This document shows, piece by piece, positions 17,402 to 26,854 of a stretch of DNA of 37,843 nucleotides (position 1 is the first letter of the stretch; every line of letters starts with the position of its first letter). A program made the translations under genes and the position numbers. Source of the DNA: Candidatus Dormiibacterota bacterium. Lineage in GTDB: Bacteria; Chloroflexota; Dormibacteria; CF-121. The notes below the pieces were generated by a model. That model had not been told where the DNA came from. It searched no databases and saw nothing but the letters and a program-made list of their open reading frames with translations. The stretch covers positions 1 to 37,843 of the forward strand of contig DASZZN010000031.1 of the NCBI GenBank assembly GCA_035544955.1. Reading direction: 5' to 3'.

Positions 17402-18201
17402 TCGCGGTGCTTGGGCGGCGCAGCTTCCAGGTCCCCGCGGTGCGCAGGGCGGGGCACCTCGTCGAGCGCAACGCGATCCTCCAGCGGCGCGGCTGGCCCG
17501 TCATCGTGTCGGGCTTCGTCGAGCCCCTGCTGTACCTGCTCGCGATCGGCTTCGGGGTGGGCGCGCTGGTCGGCTCGACGGTTACCGTGAACGGCCATCC
17601 GCTCCGTTACGCCGTGTTCGTCGCCCCCGCATTGATGGCCTCTTCCGCGATGAACGGCGCGATCTTCGAGACCGCGTTCAACTTCTTTTACAAGCTCAAG
17701 TACGTCAAGCTCTACGACGCTGTCCTGGCCACACCGCTCGGTGTCGCCGACATCGCGCTGGGCGAGATCTCCTGGGCGCTGATGCGCGGCACGCTCTACG
17801 CCCTCGGCTTCATCGTCCTCATGGTCGCGCTCGGACTGGTGATCTCCCCTTGGGCACTGGTCGCTCTGCCGGCCGCCATGCTGATCGGATTCTCGTTCGC
17901 GGCGGTGGGCACCGCCGCGTCGACCTTCGTCCGTACCTACCAGGACTTCGACCTTGTCCTGACTGTGCTGATTCCCCTCTTCCTCTTCTCGGCGACCTTC
18001 TATCCGATCACTGTCTACCCCGGCGCACTGCAGGTTGTGGTGCAGCTGACGCCCCTGTACCACGGCGTCGACTTGCTCCGCAGCCTGACGACCGGCATGA
18101 TCGGCCCCTCGATCCTGCTCGACATCGCCTACCTGGTCATCCTTGGTGCGGCGGCCCTCGCCCTCGCCGCAACCCGGCTCGAGCGCCTGCTGCTCAAGTA
18201 G
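17398..18201 (+). CDS. ABC-2 type permease 2 (NodJ-like)
   Basis: The 267-residue protein has the same fold as permease 1. An N-terminal stretch (LVERNAILQRRGWPVIVSG) is followed by about six transmembrane helices, the motif KYVKLYDAVLATPLG, and SATFYPITVYPGALQ before the last helix. Its GTG start overlaps the previous TGA stop (GTGA), so translation is coupled. The gene ends the five-gene run that begins with ada-alkA. No clear terminator separates it from the aminopeptidase gene 51 nt downstream. Confidence 0.9.
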   Translation: MIAVLGRRSFQVPAVRRAGHLVERNAILQRRGWPVIVSGFVEPLLYLLAIGFGVGALVGSTVTVNGHPLRYAVFVAPALMASSAMNGAIFETAFNFFYKLKYVKLYDAVLATPLGVADIALGEISWALMRGTLYALGFIVLMVALGLVISPWALVALPAAMLIGFSFAAVGTAASTFVRTYQDFDLVLTVLIPLFLFSATFYPITVYPGALQVVVQLTPLYHGVDLLRSLTTGMIGPSILLDIAYLVILGAAALALAATRLERLLLK

Positions 18202-18238
18202 CCGGTTCGATTGACGGCGCTTCCGCCCGCGCACCCGC

Positions 18239-18244
18239 TACATT
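18239..18244 (+). promoter_or_regulatory. -10 box TACATT just before the aminopeptidase start
   Basis: TACATT ends 8 nt before the ATG at 18253, so transcription would begin at or next to the start codon. No Shine-Dalgarno sequence is present. A TTGACG at 18211-18216 could act as -35, but its 22-nt spacing is long. Confidence 0.45.
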
Positions 18245-18252
18245 ACTAGGCG

Positions 18253-20784
18253 ATGCACCCCGGGAACAACCTGACGCGGGAGGAAGCCCGCCGGCGGGCG
18301 GAGTTGATCCAGACCCCCCTGTATGACATCTCTCTCGACCTGAGCCGGGACAGCGATGCCTTCGCTTGCGAAGCCACGATCCACTTTCTTTGCCAGGAAC
18401 CCGGCGCGGACAGCTTCATCGATTTCCTCGTGCCTTCGGTCGACAGTTGCGAGCTCAACGGCGAAGAAGTGCCCAAGGAAGCGTTTAACGGCGCGCGCAT
18501 CACGCTGACCAACCTTCGCGATGCGAACGAGCTGCATGTGCTGGCAACCTGCGAATACCAGAACATCGGCGCCGGACTGAACCGCTTCAAGGACCCGGTC
18601 GACCACAAGGTCTACCTCCACAGCCAGTTCGAGACGTTCGATGCCCACCGGATGTTCCCCTGCTTCGATCAGCCCGACCTCAAGGCGAGCTTCACCTTCA
18701 CGGTGCTCGCTCCAAGTGATTGGGTGGTGGTCTCGAATAACCCGGGCCAGTCCCAACCGGTCGCGGGCAAAGAGAACATCAAGCGCTGGACGTTCGGCGC
18801 GACACCAAAGATGTCGTCGTACCTGACCGCGATCGTCGCCGGACCCTACCACGGGGTCCGCGATCGGCACGGTGACATCGACCTCGGCATCTTCTGCCGC
18901 CAGTCGCTGGCACAGTACCTCGATCCTGAAGAGATCTTCACGGTCACCAAGCAGGGTCTCGACTTCTACGCCGAGGCGTACAAGTACCCCTACCCATTCC
19001 AGAAATACGATCAGCTCTTCGTCCCGGAGTTCAGCGCCGGCGCCATGGAGAACATCGGCTGCGTCACGTTCAACGAGTCGATGCTGTTTCGCTCCAAAGT
19101 GACCGAGGCCGTCCGCGAAGACCGCGCCAACGCGATCCTCCACGAGATGGCCCACATGTGGTTCGGTGACCTGGTCACGATGCGCTGGTGGGACGACCTG
19201 TGGCTGAATGAGAGCTTCGCCACCTTCATGTCGGTGCTCGCCCAGGTCGAGGCGACGCGCTTCAAGAACGGGTGGGTGACGTTCGCGAACCAGTACAAGG
19301 CCGGCGCGCGCCGTCAGGATCAGTTACCGACCACGCACCCCATCGCGGCCGACGTCCCGGACATCGAGTCCGTCTACTTGAACTTCGACGCGATCACCTA
19401 CAACAAGGGGGCTTGCGTTCTGCGTCAGCTGGTCGCCTACGTGAGTCAGGACACATTCCTTCGCGGGGTCCAGCGCTACATCAAGCAGCGGCAGTATTCG
19501 AATGCGAGCCTCGCCGACTTCCTCTCCGATATCGAGGCAGGCTCCGGCCGCGACCTGAAAGCCTGGTCGCAGCTCTGGCTGGAGACGGCCGGCCTCAACA
19601 CGCTCCGGCCGCTGGCCAGCTCGCAAAGCGAAACGATCGGTTCCCTCGCGATCCAGCAGGAGGCACCGCCTGAATTTCCAACCATCCGGCCGCATCGCCT
19701 CGCGGTCGGTCTCTACGACCGCAAGAAAGATGGGCTGCATCTGCGCCGGCGCGTCGAGCTGGACGTCGCCGAGGAGAACACCCCGGTAACGGACTTCGAT
19801 GGCGAGCACCTCGCCGACCTGTTGCTCGTCAATGACCTGGACCTGACCTACGCGAAGATTCGGCTCGACGAGCGCTCACTGGCCACCGCGACCGAACACC
19901 TCGCCGAGCTCTCCGACCCGCTGGCGCGGGCGATCACATGGGCGGCGCTCTGGGACATGCTCCGCGACGCCGAAATCCCGGCAAAGCGCTACCTCCCACT
20001 GATCCTGAAGAACATCCGGGGCGAAACCGACATCGGCGTTGTCCAGGATCTCCTCGCAGAGGCTGCCTCGGCGATCTTCGTGTACGGCGATCCGGCGAAT
20101 CAGGACGCGGCGCTGAAGATCCTGGCGGACCATTCGCTTCGGGCGCTCGACGACGCCCCAGCAGGTAGCGATTTCCAGCTGGCCTGGGCGCATGCCTTCA
20201 TCAACGCGGCCCGCTCGGCAGAGCATCTTTCGGTTGTGCGCGGCTTGCTCGACGGCATCAAGGTCTTCACCGGCTTGAAGGTCGATACCGACCTGCGCTG
20301 GTCGATCGTCAATGCCCTCGCCGGGGTGGGCAAGGACGACGGCCTGATCGATGCCGAGCTCGAACGTGATCCGACCGACGAGGGCCAGCGCTACGCGGCC
20401 GCGGCGCGCGCCGCACGCCCGACCGCGGAGGCGAAAGAGCAGGTCTGGGCGTCGCTGATGGAAGATCTCGCGCTGCCGCTGGCGACGATGCGGTCGATGA
20501 TGCGCGGCTTTCACCGTTTTGATCAACGACGCGTGCTCGAGGCCTATGCCTCCCGATACTTCCAGGCCCTGGGGAACGTCTGGAAGGAAAGGGACATCGA
20601 GATTGGCCTCGCCTTCGCGCGCATGATGTTCCCGTCGGTGATCGTCGACGACCACACCATCAAGGTGACCGACCAGTATCTCGCACGCGAGAACGTCCCC
20701 GGACCGGTTCGCCGCGTCTTGCTCGAGGCCAAGGACGGCATGCAGCGGGCGATGCGCGCTCGGACCCTCGACGCCGCGACCTAG
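18253..20784 (+). CDS. pepN: M1 family aminopeptidase N (Streptomyces lividans type)
   Basis: The 843-residue zinc aminopeptidase removes N-terminal residues from peptides, probably in the cytoplasm since no signal peptide is seen. The exopeptidase motif GAMEN is at residues 263-267. The zinc site HExxH is at 297-301 with the third ligand Glu320 (HEMAH, 18 residues, E). The transition-state tyrosine is Tyr383 in TYNKG. The length and the C-terminal ERAP1-like helical region (residues ~530-830) match the actinobacterial PepN type. The gene converges on ackA with only 7 nt between the stops. Confidence 0.95.
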   Translation: MHPGNNLTREEARRRAELIQTPLYDISLDLSRDSDAFACEATIHFLCQEPGADSFIDFLVPSVDSCELNGEEVPKEAFNGARITLTNLRDANELHVLATCEYQNIGAGLNRFKDPVDHKVYLHSQFETFDAHRMFPCFDQPDLKASFTFTVLAPSDWVVVSNNPGQSQPVAGKENIKRWTFGATPKMSSYLTAIVAGPYHGVRDRHGDIDLGIFCRQSLAQYLDPEEIFTVTKQGLDFYAEAYKYPYPFQKYDQLFVPEFSAGAMENIGCVTFNESMLFRSKVTEAVREDRANAILHEMAHMWFGDLVTMRWWDDLWLNESFATFMSVLAQVEATRFKNGWVTFANQYKAGARRQDQLPTTHPIAADVPDIESVYLNFDAITYNKGACVLRQLVAYVSQDTFLRGVQRYIKQRQYSNASLADFLSDIEAGSGRDLKAWSQLWLETAGLNTLRPLASSQSETIGSLAIQQEAPPEFPTIRPHRLAVGLYDRKKDGLHLRRRVELDVAEENTPVTDFDGEHLADLLLVNDLDLTYAKIRLDERSLATATEHLAELSDPLARAITWAALWDMLRDAEIPAKRYLPLILKNIRGETDIGVVQDLLAEAASAIFVYGDPANQDAALKILADHSLRALDDAPAGSDFQLAWAHAFINAARSAEHLSVVRGLLDGIKVFTGLKVDTDLRWSIVNALAGVGKDDGLIDAELERDPTDEGQRYAAAARAARPTAEAKEQVWASLMEDLALPLATMRSMMRGFHRFDQRRVLEAYASRYFQALGNVWKERDIEIGLAFARMMFPSVIVDDHTIKVTDQYLARENVPGPVRRVLLEAKDGMQRAMRARTLDAAT

Positions 20785-20791
20785 AAACCCT

Positions 20792-21901
20792 TCAGGAGAG
20801 CAATTTCGCAGCCTGCCGGGCGATCACGGCATCTTCGCGCGCCTCGATTCGCAGGATGGCGACCGGGCTGCCAGCTCGGCTGATGACGGCGTCGTTTCGG
20901 ACATCCGTGGCCGGGACCGGAGTCGTCCCGAGCGGTGAAAGCCGCCCGACAATCGCCGACCGAACCGAGGCCGAGTGCTCCCCGATGCCTCCCGTGAAGA
21001 CAAGGGCGTCGACGCGGGGCAGCGCGGTGGCCACCGCCGCGATCCCGGCGGCGGCGCGGCTGACGAACATGTCGATGGCGAGCCGGGCACGCCGCTTCCC
21101 CTCCCCCGCGGCCCTTTCGATCTCGCGCATGCCGGCGGCCCGGCCAAACACGCCGACCAGCCCCGACTGGTGGTCGAGCACCTCCTGCAGCTCCCGCCAG
21201 CCGGCACGCCGCGTCCGCAACATATATAAAAGGATGCCGGGGTCGATCGACCCCGAGCGGGTGCCCATCATCAGGCCTTCCATCGGCGTCAGCCCCATCG
21301 ATGTGGCGACCGACCGGCCGTTGAGCACCGCGGTCACCGAGCAGCCGCTACCCAGGTGAGCCACGACCAGGGCTAGCTCAGCCGCCGGCCGACTCAACAA
21401 CTCCGAAGCTCGGCCGGTGGACCACTCGACGGACAGCCCATGAAAGCCGAAGCGCCGGATGCCGTACTCGCGATGCCAGCCCCAGGGCACCGGATAGAGG
21501 AACTGCTCCTCGCTCAGGGTCGCGTGGAAGGCGGTGTCGAAGGCCGCGACCTGCGGCGTTTTCGGCAATGCCGAGCGGGCGGCACGGATGGTGGCCGCGG
21601 CCACCGGATTGTGCAGCGGTGCGAAGTCGGCCAGCGCCTCGATGCCCTTCAGAACCCGCTCGTCGACCCGCACCGCCGAGCGAAACCTGGTCCCGCCGTG
21701 CACCACCCGGTGCCCGACCGCCGCGATCCCCCCACTCTCCAGCTTCGCGAGAAGCGACCGCACTGTCCGCTCGATCCCCTTCTGCTTGGTCGCATCCACA
21801 CCGAGGGAAACCTCGGCCTTGGCGATCGCGGCAAGACCGACGCTGTCGACGATGCTGCCCTTTAATGAGCTCGAGCCGACATTCAGGACGAGGACGCGCA
21901 C
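20792..21901 (-). CDS. ackA: acetate kinase
   Basis: This enzyme converts acetyl phosphate and ADP to acetate and ATP. The 369-residue product has the N-terminal acetate/butyrate kinase signature VLNVGSSSLKGS (residues 5-16), GHRVVHGG with Arg65, and FGFHGLS. It also has the second signature LTPMEGLMMGTRSGSIDPG and a C-terminal TGGIGEHSASVR. It is slightly shorter than the ~400 residues typical of the family, with no motif missing. The start is a GTG at 21899-21901, 14 nt after the xfp stop, so the two form a metabolic operon. Confidence 0.95.
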   Translation of the reverse strand: MRVLVLNVGSSSLKGSIVDSVGLAAIAKAEVSLGVDATKQKGIERTVRSLLAKLESGGIAAVGHRVVHGGTRFRSAVRVDERVLKGIEALADFAPLHNPVAAATIRAARSALPKTPQVAAFDTAFHATLSEEQFLYPVPWGWHREYGIRRFGFHGLSVEWSTGRASELLSRPAAELALVVAHLGSGCSVTAVLNGRSVATSMGLTPMEGLMMGTRSGSIDPGILLYMLRTRRAGWRELQEVLDHQSGLVGVFGRAAGMREIERAAGEGKRRARLAIDMFVSRAAAGIAAVATALPRVDALVFTGGIGEHSASVRSAIVGRLSPLGTTPVPATDVRNDAVISRAGSPVAILRIEAREDAVIARQAAKLLS

Positions 21902-21915
21902 CGCGTCAGGCCTCG

Positions 21916-24297
21916 TTAGTAAGGCCAGGTCCAGTCGCGCACGTCCGGCACGTCCTCCCCGTGGTCCCTGGTGTACTGCCGATGCCGGAGACGCTCATCC
22001 ACCATGTGCTGGCGGACGTGCCCGGCGCTCGCGCCCAGCCCAGGAACGCGGTCGATGACGTCGATCACCAGGTGGAACCGATCAAGGTCATTGAGCATCA
22101 CCATGTCGAAGGGCGTCGTCGTGGTGCCCTCCTCTTTGTATCCGCGCACATGGAGGTTGACGTGATTCTTCCGCCGGTACGTCAGGCGGTGGATCAGCCA
22201 TGGATAGCCGTGATAGGCGAAGATCACCGGCTGGTTGGTGGTAAACAGCGCATCGAACTCCGCGTCCGAGAGGCCGTGCGGATGCTCTGCTTCGGGTTGG
22301 AGCTTCATCAGGTCGACCACGTTGACGACGCGGACCTTCAGATTGGGCAAGTGCCGGCGGATTAGGTCGGTGGCGGCCAGCGTTTCCAGCGTCGGGATGT
22401 CGCCGGCACAGGCCATCACCACGTCGGGTTCACCAGTGTCGTTGCTGGCCCAGTCCCAGATGCCGATCCCGCGGGTGCAGTGGACGATCGCGTCGTCCAT
22501 CGACAAGTAGTTCAGCGATCGCTGCTTGCCGGCCACGATCACGTTGACGTACTGCTTGCTGCTCAGGCAATGGTCCGCGATCGAGAGCAGACAGTTGGTG
22601 TCGGGCGCCAAATAGACCCGCACGACATCGGGCTTCTTGTTGAGGACGACGTCGATGAAGCCCGGATCCTGATGGGTGAACCCGTTGTGGTCCTGGCGCC
22701 AGACGTGCGATGACAGCAGGTAATTGAACGACGGGATCGGCCGGCGCCAGGAAATCTTGTTCGTCACCTCGAGCCATTTCGCATGCTGGTTGAACATCGA
22801 GTCGACGATATGGATGAACGCTTCGTAGCAATTGAAGAGACCGTGTCGGCCGGTCAGGAGGTAGCCCTCGAGCCACCCCTGGCAGAGGTGTTCACTCAGC
22901 ACCTCCATGACTCGGCCGTCGGGCGCGAGGTGGTCATCGATCGGGAGTGTCTCGGCCAGCCAGGCGCGGTTCGTCACATCGAAGACTGCACTGAGGCGAT
23001 TCGACACGGTTTCATCCGGCCCCATCAAGCGGAAATTCCGTGGGTTCTTCGCGATGACGTCGCGGAGATACTGTCCCAGGACCGTGGTTGCCTCGTCGAA
23101 TCTGGTCCCGGGCTTGTCGACCTTGACCGCGTAATCGCGGAAGTCTGGCAAGCGCAGCTCCTGGGTCAGCACGCCGCCATTGGCGTGCGGGTTCGCGCTC
23201 ATCCGGTGCGGGCCCGTGGGTGGCAGCGCCCCCAGCTCGGCCACCAGGGTTCCGTTTTCATCGAACAGCTGCTCGGGATGGTAGCTGTGCAACCACTCGT
23301 CCAGGATCCGAAGGTGTTCCGGTTTGGTCATGTCGTCGACCGGGACCTGGTGCGACCGCCAGGTTCCCTCGACCGGCACGCCGTCCACCACTTTGGGGCC
23401 GGTCCATCCCTTGGGCGTGCGCAACACGATCATCGGCCACGGTGGACGCGTCGTCCTCCGCCTTTTCCGCGCCGCACCCTGGATGTCTTCGATCTGGTCC
23501 AGGACCAGGTCGAGGAGGGCCGCCATGCGCTGATGCATATCCATCGGGTCATCCCCGGCGATGATGTACGGCGTATAGCCATAACCTTCGAGCAAGTGGC
23601 GCAGCTCGCTCTCCGGGATTCGCGCCAGCACCGTGGGGTTTGCGATCTTCCAGCCGTTCAAGTGAAGGATCGGTAGCACGGCGCCATCGGTGATCGGGTC
23701 GAGGAACTTGTTCGAGTGCCAGCTGGCCGCGAGCGGGCCAGTCTCCGCTTCGCCGTCCCCGATCACGCAGAAGACCTTGAGGTCCGGGTTGTCGAAGGCG
23801 GCACCGTAGGCATGTGTGAGCGCGTACCCCAGCTCGCCCCCCTCGTGGATCGATCCCGGTGTCTCGGGCGCGTCGTGACTGGGGATGCCACCCGGGAATG
23901 AGAATTGCCGGAAGAGTTTTTGCAGGCCGACAGCATCTCGGCTGATCGCCGGATAGACCTCGCTGTAGGTGCCCTCGAGATAGGCGTTCGCGACCATCCC
24001 TGGTCCGCCGTGCCCGGGGCCGCAGATGAAGATCGCGTCGAGGTCCCGCTTCTTGATCACCCGGTTCATGTGCGCGTAGAGGAAATTCAGACCCGGTGTG
24101 GTCCCCCAGTGGCCCAGCAGCCGCGGTTTGACGTGTTTGACCTGGAGTGGCTCGCGTAACAACGGGTTATTCAGCAGATAAATCTGGCCAACTGAAAGGT
24201 AGTTGGCCGCCCGCCAGTAGGCGTGCAGTTTCTTGAGTTCGTCCTCGTTCAGCGGCCCGTCAGCAAGCGCCGCGGCCGGTCGCGGGCCGGTTTGCAT
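21916..24297 (-). CDS. xfp: phosphoketolase (xylulose 5-phosphate/fructose 6-phosphate)
   Basis: This thiamine diphosphate enzyme splits xylulose 5-phosphate (and often fructose 6-phosphate) with phosphate to give acetyl phosphate. Motifs include [45 protein letters not shown] (cofactor binding) and [19 protein letters not shown]. The C-terminal phosphoketolase domain ends in WTWPY. I start it at the ATG 24295-24297 (793 residues), because a TAnnnT box (TATCGT, 24305-24310) lies 7 nt before it. A GTG at 24306 is the alternative start and would lie within that box. It is followed by ackA. Confidence 0.95.
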   Translation of the reverse strand: MQTGPRPAAALADGPLNEDELKKLHAYWRAANYLSVGQIYLLNNPLLREPLQVKHVKPRLLGHWGTTPGLNFLYAHMNRVIKKRDLDAIFICGPGHGGPGMVANAYLEGTYSEVYPAISRDAVGLQKLFRQFSFPGGIPSHDAPETPGSIHEGGELGYALTHAYGAAFDNPDLKVFCVIGDGEAETGPLAASWHSNKFLDPITDGAVLPILHLNGWKIANPTVLARIPESELRHLLEGYGYTPYIIAGDDPMDMHQRMAALLDLVLDQIEDIQGAARKRRRTTRPPWPMIVLRTPKGWTGPKVVDGVPVEGTWRSHQVPVDDMTKPEHLRILDEWLHSYHPEQLFDENGTLVAELGALPPTGPHRMSANPHANGGVLTQELRLPDFRDYAVKVDKPGTRFDEATTVLGQYLRDVIAKNPRNFRLMGPDETVSNRLSAVFDVTNRAWLAETLPIDDHLAPDGRVMEVLSEHLCQGWLEGYLLTGRHGLFNCYEAFIHIVDSMFNQHAKWLEVTNKISWRRPIPSFNYLLSSHVWRQDHNGFTHQDPGFIDVVLNKKPDVVRVYLAPDTNCLLSIADHCLSSKQYVNVIVAGKQRSLNYLSMDDAIVHCTRGIGIWDWASNDTGEPDVVMACAGDIPTLETLAATDLIRRHLPNLKVRVVNVVDLMKLQPEAEHPHGLSDAEFDALFTTNQPVIFAYHGYPWLIHRLTYRRKNHVNLHVRGYKEEGTTTTPFDMVMLNDLDRFHLVIDVIDRVPGLGASAGHVRQHMVDERLRHRQYTRDHGEDVPDVRDWTWPY

Positions 24298-24304
24298 ACC
24301 CCTC

Positions 24305-24310
24305 ACGATA
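24305..24310 (-). promoter_or_regulatory. -10 box TATCGT of the xfp-ackA operon
   Basis: On the minus strand TATCGT lies 7 nt before the ATG of xfp, the spacing expected for a leaderless transcript. The box overlaps the alternative GTG start. No good -35 hexamer is visible at 17 nt. Confidence 0.4.
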
Positions 24311-24350
24311 ACGTGACAGCCCTTTGGAGTGATTTGCGGAGATCAGCCAC

Positions 24351-24356
24351 TAGACT
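24351..24356 (+). promoter_or_regulatory. -10 box TAGACT of the phosphoesterase gene
   Basis: TAGACT ends 9 nt before the ATG at 24366, and no Shine-Dalgarno sequence is present. It lies close to, and divergent from, the xfp -10 box, so the two promoters share a ~60-nt region. Confidence 0.4.
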
Positions 24357-24365
24357 GGCCGCGGG

Positions 24366-25451
24366 ATGAGGAAACCTGTTACGAAACGCAAGTCGACCTC
24401 GCCGAAAAAGCAGAAGCCGGCGGCAAAGAGGCGCAAGCCGCCGACGCCAGCGCCAACCCCGACCCCGACACCGTCACCATCGCCAGGTCCGCGTCCGAAG
24501 GGTCCAATCCAGCACGTGGTGATCATCGTCAAGGAGAACCACGCGTTCGACAACTACTTCGGACGTTTTCCCGGTGCGGACGGCGATCCCAATCTCGCGC
24601 TCGCCGCTGATCCACCTAGCGCCGATCATCCGCACGACCATGCCGCCTGGCTCAGGCGTGCCACCGGTGCCGCGAAAGAGCAGTACGGCCAGCCGAACAT
24701 CCCGAACTACTGGCGCTACGCACAGCAGTACACGCTCTGCGATAAGTACTTCACCGCCGTTGCCGGTCCATCGACGCCCAACCACCTGATGCTGATCGCG
24801 GCTGACTCGCCAATCATCAACAATCCTCATTACCGCGACCCGATCAACATGCAGCCGCCATTCAACCTTCCGTCGCTCCCAATCAACCTGGACAAAGCCG
24901 GCCTCACCTGGCGCAACTACGGTGGATACGCGCAGGGCTACATCACGGCGTTGAAGGGCAGCAAGAACAATGTCAAGGCTCCGCAATTTGCGACCGATGC
25001 CGCGGCTGGAAAACTCCCAACTGTCTCGTGGCTCTACGGACCAACCGGGATGAGCGAGCACCCCGTGGAGTCGGTCAAGAATGGCCAGCACTGGACGGCA
25101 CAACAGGTCGATGCGGTCGTCAAGGGTGGCCTGTGGCCCAACACCGTGATCTTCATCACCTGGGACGACTGGGGCGGTTGGTACGACCACGTCACCCCGC
25201 CGCTGGTCGAGAAATGGACGGACGGAACCCAGTTCACCTACGGGACGCGGGTCGGATGCCTGGTGCTGAGCCCCTACGCGAAGGCGGGATACATCTCACA
25301 CACTCAGCACTCGCACGTCAGCCTGGTGAAGTTCTGTGAGAAGACGTTCGGCCTGCCGACGATCAATGCTCGCGACAAGGCCTCGGATGACATGTCCGAC
25401 TGCTTCGATTTCAACCAGAAGCCGCTCGCGCCTCCCGGCCCCGCCGTCTAA
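24366..25451 (+). CDS. phosphoesterase family protein (phospholipase C / acid phosphatase type)
   Basis: The 361-residue protein belongs to the phosphoesterase family that includes bacterial phospholipase C and AcpA. Visible family blocks are HVVIIVKENHAFDNYFG (residues ~50-66), GPSTPNHLML, TWDDWGGWYDHVTPP and GTRVGCLVLSPYAKAGYISH. The last is followed by HSHVSLVKFCEKTFGLP. The N-terminus is odd: ~25 residues very rich in Lys/Arg and Pro, then a Pro-Thr/Pro-Ser repeat up to residue ~44, with no hydrophobic signal. Most relatives are exported, so this one is either cytoplasmic or exported in an unusual way. The substrate is not predictable. Confidence 0.88.
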   Translation: MRKPVTKRKSTSPKKQKPAAKRRKPPTPAPTPTPTPSPSPGPRPKGPIQHVVIIVKENHAFDNYFGRFPGADGDPNLALAADPPSADHPHDHAAWLRRATGAAKEQYGQPNIPNYWRYAQQYTLCDKYFTAVAGPSTPNHLMLIAADSPIINNPHYRDPINMQPPFNLPSLPINLDKAGLTWRNYGGYAQGYITALKGSKNNVKAPQFATDAAAGKLPTVSWLYGPTGMSEHPVESVKNGQHWTAQQVDAVVKGGLWPNTVIFITWDDWGGWYDHVTPPLVEKWTDGTQFTYGTRVGCLVLSPYAKAGYISHTQHSHVSLVKFCEKTFGLPTINARDKASDDMSDCFDFNQKPLAPPGPAV

Positions 25452-25490
25452 GGGCTGCCGTTTCCGCCATCGACAACCGTTGGAAGCAGT

Positions 25491-26717
25491 GTGCCCTTCC
25501 TCGAGCCGCTGCTCGCCCTCGCCGTGCTGGCCGGAGCGGCCCTGGCGTTGCTGACCGCCGGGTTGGCTGGCTTTCGCCTGGCGAAGCACCGGGCTTCACC
25601 CCAGCGGGCCGCCCTCAAGGTGATCAGCGAGCTCACGCCCGACGGCCTGAAGCAGAAGGCTCCCGCCAGCGCTGACAAGCTCGCTCGGGCTGCGCTTGCC
25701 CGACTCTGGGCGCTAACCGAGCCGGTCATGACCCGCCAGCGCCAGCTCCTCGAGCAGAACGGCGAGTTACAGCGTCGTTACGGCCAGGCCCGGGCGCTGA
25801 TCGACCTGATGGCCGAGTTCAACCAGGTGATGCAGCTGACGGCAGTGCTCGATCGCCTCAGCTTTGGCTTGAGCCGCTTCTTCGCCGGCGACGGTGTCGC
25901 CATCTGGATTCGGGCGTCGCAAGGACAGTTCGAGCTCGCCGTCAAGGTCGCGGAGGAGTTTCCGACCTCGCTCAACCCCCACGATCGGTGGGTCGCCACC
26001 GTCATGGCGGGCGACGCCGGCCTCGTCCTCCCCTTCTGGCTCGACCGCGAGATGCCCTGCATGGCTGCGCCACTCCTCGACGCCCAGGGACAGCGCATTG
26101 GGATCGTCGCGCTGACGTCGCGGCGGCGTCCCGCCTATACCGTTGAGGACGGGGCCTTCCTGCGGACCGTTATCGGCCACGCCGCGCTGGCGATCCAGAA
26201 CGCGACCATGTACGAGTTCATCGACACGCTTTCGCGGATCGATCCGCTGACGGGGCTGCACAACCGCCGCGAATTCGATCGCTTGCTGCAGCAAGAGCTG
26301 GCCAGTGCGGCCCAGTCGGGCCAGCGCCTCTCCCTGATCATGGCCGACATCGACCACTTCAAGCAGGTCAACGACCGCTTCGGTCACCAGGAAGGCGACC
26401 GTGCGTTGCAGCAGATGGCGCGTCTCATCCAGCAGGTGCCTCGACGCGCGACCGACGCGAGTTTCCGGATCGGGGGCGAAGAGTTCGCGATCCTGATGGG
26501 CGACACGAACAAAGCGGGTGCCGTTGACGTTTCCGAGACGCTGCGCGGGGTGACCGAGGGCGCGAAATTCCTTCCGAGCGGCGAGCCAATGACCGTCAGC
26601 CTGGGCATTGCGACCTTCCCCGACGACGGCCAGGATGGGGCGACCCTCATCGCCGCCGCCGACCGCGCCTTGTATCAGGCCAAGGCTGACGGCCGTAACC
26701 GCGTCGCCGCCGCCTAA
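25491..26717 (+). CDS. GAF-GGDEF diguanylate cyclase
   Basis: The 408-residue protein makes the second messenger cyclic di-GMP. An N-terminal hydrophobic helix (residues ~5-27) probably anchors it in the membrane. A helical linker and a GAF-like sensor domain (residues ~95-240) follow. The C-terminal GGDEF domain (residues ~245-405) has DPLTGLHNRREFD, the active-site loop FRIGGEEFAIL, and an upstream RATD exactly five residues before GGEEF. That RxxD fits an inhibitory I-site and product feedback. The start is GTG 25491 with GGAAG four bases upstream. Confidence 0.92.
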   Translation: MPFLEPLLALAVLAGAALALLTAGLAGFRLAKHRASPQRAALKVISELTPDGLKQKAPASADKLARAALARLWALTEPVMTRQRQLLEQNGELQRRYGQARALIDLMAEFNQVMQLTAVLDRLSFGLSRFFAGDGVAIWIRASQGQFELAVKVAEEFPTSLNPHDRWVATVMAGDAGLVLPFWLDREMPCMAAPLLDAQGQRIGIVALTSRRRPAYTVEDGAFLRTVIGHAALAIQNATMYEFIDTLSRIDPLTGLHNRREFDRLLQQELASAAQSGQRLSLIMADIDHFKQVNDRFGHQEGDRALQQMARLIQQVPRRATDASFRIGGEEFAILMGDTNKAGAVDVSETLRGVTEGAKFLPSGEPMTVSLGIATFPDDGQDGATLIAAADRALYQAKADGRNRVAAA

Positions 26718-26727
26718 CACGCTTTTG

Positions 26728-26767
26728 GATTCCCTCCCCCTCTGGGGAGGGTCAGGGTGAGGGTGAG
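26728..26767 (+). repeat. hairpin plus GGGTGA-repeat element (REP-like)
   Basis: A perfect 8-bp stem (CCCTCCCC, loop CTCT, GGGGAGGG; 26728-26747) is followed by TCAGGGTGAGGGTGAGTT. It resembles dispersed intergenic repeats seen in many GC-rich genomes, and could also weakly end transcription after the diguanylate cyclase gene. Only one copy is present in this window, so the repeat status is inferred. Confidence 0.5.
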
Positions 26768-26854
26768 TTCACCCGCGATGCCTCCTGAGGGCGTCTTAAG
26801 CATTGGACGGCCAGAACGCCGCCCAATTCATAGGACTTATAGGAGGAAACCGTA

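Noticed and set aside
17212-19155. Two long minus-strand frames (340 and 305 codons)
   Set aside because: They are antisense to the ABC permease and M1 aminopeptidase genes, with low-complexity charged translations. The plus-strand genes carry catalytic motifs.
22783-23676. 297-codon plus-strand open frame
   Set aside because: It is antisense to phosphoketolase, which is full length with all motifs.
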